DNA of 13,425 nt from Bacillota bacterium (GTDB lineage Bacteria > Bacillota > Clostridia > Christensenellales > CAG-138), in assembly GCA_023426265.1 (NCBI GenBank), contig JAFABA010000107.1:1-13425 (forward strand), written 5' to 3'. The notes under the pieces were generated by a model. The model was given only the letters and a program-made list of their open reading frames with translations. It did not search any database and was not told the DNA's origin. Shown piece by piece: positions 12,719 to 13,425 of this stretch (the stretch's first letter is position 1; each line of letters begins with the position of its first letter). The position numbers and the translations under genes were made by a program.

Positions 12719-13425
12719 ATGCCGCCTCCTCCCCATAGGGCAGCAGGAAAGAAACCGACGTTCCCTTGCCCGGCTTGCTCTCAAAAACAAGCTTCGCTTG
12801 ATGGAGCTTTGCGATGGACGCGCACAGCGCAAGGCCGAGTCCCGCCCCGTTTTGCTTGCGGGCGCGGGATTTGTCCACCATGTAGAACGCCTCCGTGATC
12901 CGGCCAAGCTCCTCTTTTGGAATGCCCCTGCCGCTGTCCGTTACCAAGATGCGGTAGCCGGATTGCTCCAAAGCGCCCGTTACACGCACGCTTTGCCCCC
13001 GCTCGCTTGCTTTCGCGGCGTTTTCCACAAGGTTGATGAGCATGGTCTCCAGCAGATCCGGTTCCGCCACAACACAGGCCTGCGCAAAGGACAGCGAAAG
13101 CGTTACGCCGTATTTTTCAAAAATTGCCGCGCAAACTGCATCCTCCAGGTGTAAAAAGACGTCCTCCGCCTGCACGGCGTACCGTTCAAACTCCTGCCGG
13201 TTCAATACCATCAGCTCCAGCAGCTTGAATGAAAGCCGCTCCAGGCGCCGCCCTTCCGTAAAAATGTAATTGGCGGAATGGAAGTGCTTTTCTTCCTCCA
13301 GGTTCTGGGAACGAAGCATATCCGCGTAACCGATAATGGAGGTAAGCGGCGTTTTTAATTCATGTGCGAAGCTCGCCACAAAATCCTCCCGTTGGCGTGC
13401 CTGCTCCTCCAGCTGGCGCATATGC
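12708..13425 (-). CDS. Sensor histidine kinase (C-terminal part, runs off right edge)
   Basis: The visible portion of about 239 codons contains a HisKA dimerisation domain with FVASFAHELKTPLTSIIGYA, whose histidine is the phosphorylation site, and a HATPase_c domain. The latter has the N box (LINLVENAAKASE), the G1 box (VTDSGRGIPKEEL), the F box (ITEAFYMVDKSRA), the G2 box (GAGLGLALCASIAKLH) and a final GKGTSVSFLLP. An ATG at 13421 is in frame, but a CAT codon precedes it inside the window and the HisKA domain starts immediately. The true start, with the membrane sensor and HAMP parts, therefore lies beyond the right edge, probably preceded by a response regulator gene. Such kinases relay an envelope or external signal to a response regulator. 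The stop codon lies within the start of the downstream membrane protein gene. Confidence 0.93.
   Translation of the reverse strand, partial: HMRQLEEQARQREDFVASFAHELKTPLTSIIGYADMLRSQNLEEEKHFHSANYIFTEGRRLERLSFKLLELMVLNRQEFERYAVQAEDVFLHLEDAVCAAIFEKYGVTLSLSFAQACVVAEPDLLETMLINLVENAAKASERGQSVRVTGALEQSGYRILVTDSGRGIPKEELGRITEAFYMVDKSRARKQNGAGLGLALCASIAKLHQAKLVFESKPGKGTSVSFLLPYGEEAAYEA

Overview
The window looks like chromosome from a low-to-mid-GC Gram-positive anaerobe of the Clostridia type. The evidence is strong GGAGG ribosome binding sites, an HPr that keeps a regulatory-type serine, a BglG-family MtlR with PRD and PTS-like domains, intrinsic terminators with U-tracts, and ArgR-like AT-rich operators. 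The genus is not resolved; Christensenellales-like is only a guess. All genes run on the minus strand except one aminotransferase.

Right to left, in the direction of transcription of most genes: (a) 11312-13425 holds the 3' part of a sensor histidine kinase, overlapped by 11 nt by a gene for a membrane-anchored extracytoplasmic protein of unknown function, closed by a strong terminator. (b) 11013-11262 is the leader of the next operon. It carries an inverted repeat that could be a regulator site, and a stretch of about 135 nt that can fold into a closed multi-branch RNA. (c) 3747-11012 is a PTS gene set: mtlA (mannitol-type EIICB), mtlR (activator), mtlF (EIIA), a PfkB-family 1-phosphofructokinase-like gene, ptsI (EI) and ptsH (HPr), ended by a terminator at 3676-3704. 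It therefore encodes a complete phosphorelay from PEP to sugar, but no mannitol-1-phosphate dehydrogenase; a FruK-like kinase sits where mtlD would be expected.

(d) 2362-3539, plus strand, is a class I/II aminotransferase with its own promoter, split into two frames by a one-base deletion (or a two-base insertion). (e) 1475-2209 is a nitroreductase-family flavoprotein, transcribed divergently from the aminotransferase. (f) 1-1440 is the start of an arginine biosynthesis operon: a near-consensus promoter with ArgR-type palindromes, argC (the short 'type 2' form), then the first 62 codons of argJ running off the left edge.

The most unusual non-coding material is a pair of hairpin arrays lying between co-directional genes (argC/argJ at 222-384 and mtlF/fruK-like at 6767-6987). 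They share one near-identical hairpin module and otherwise contain different short perfect hairpins. The other candidate for something new is the structured mtlA leader.
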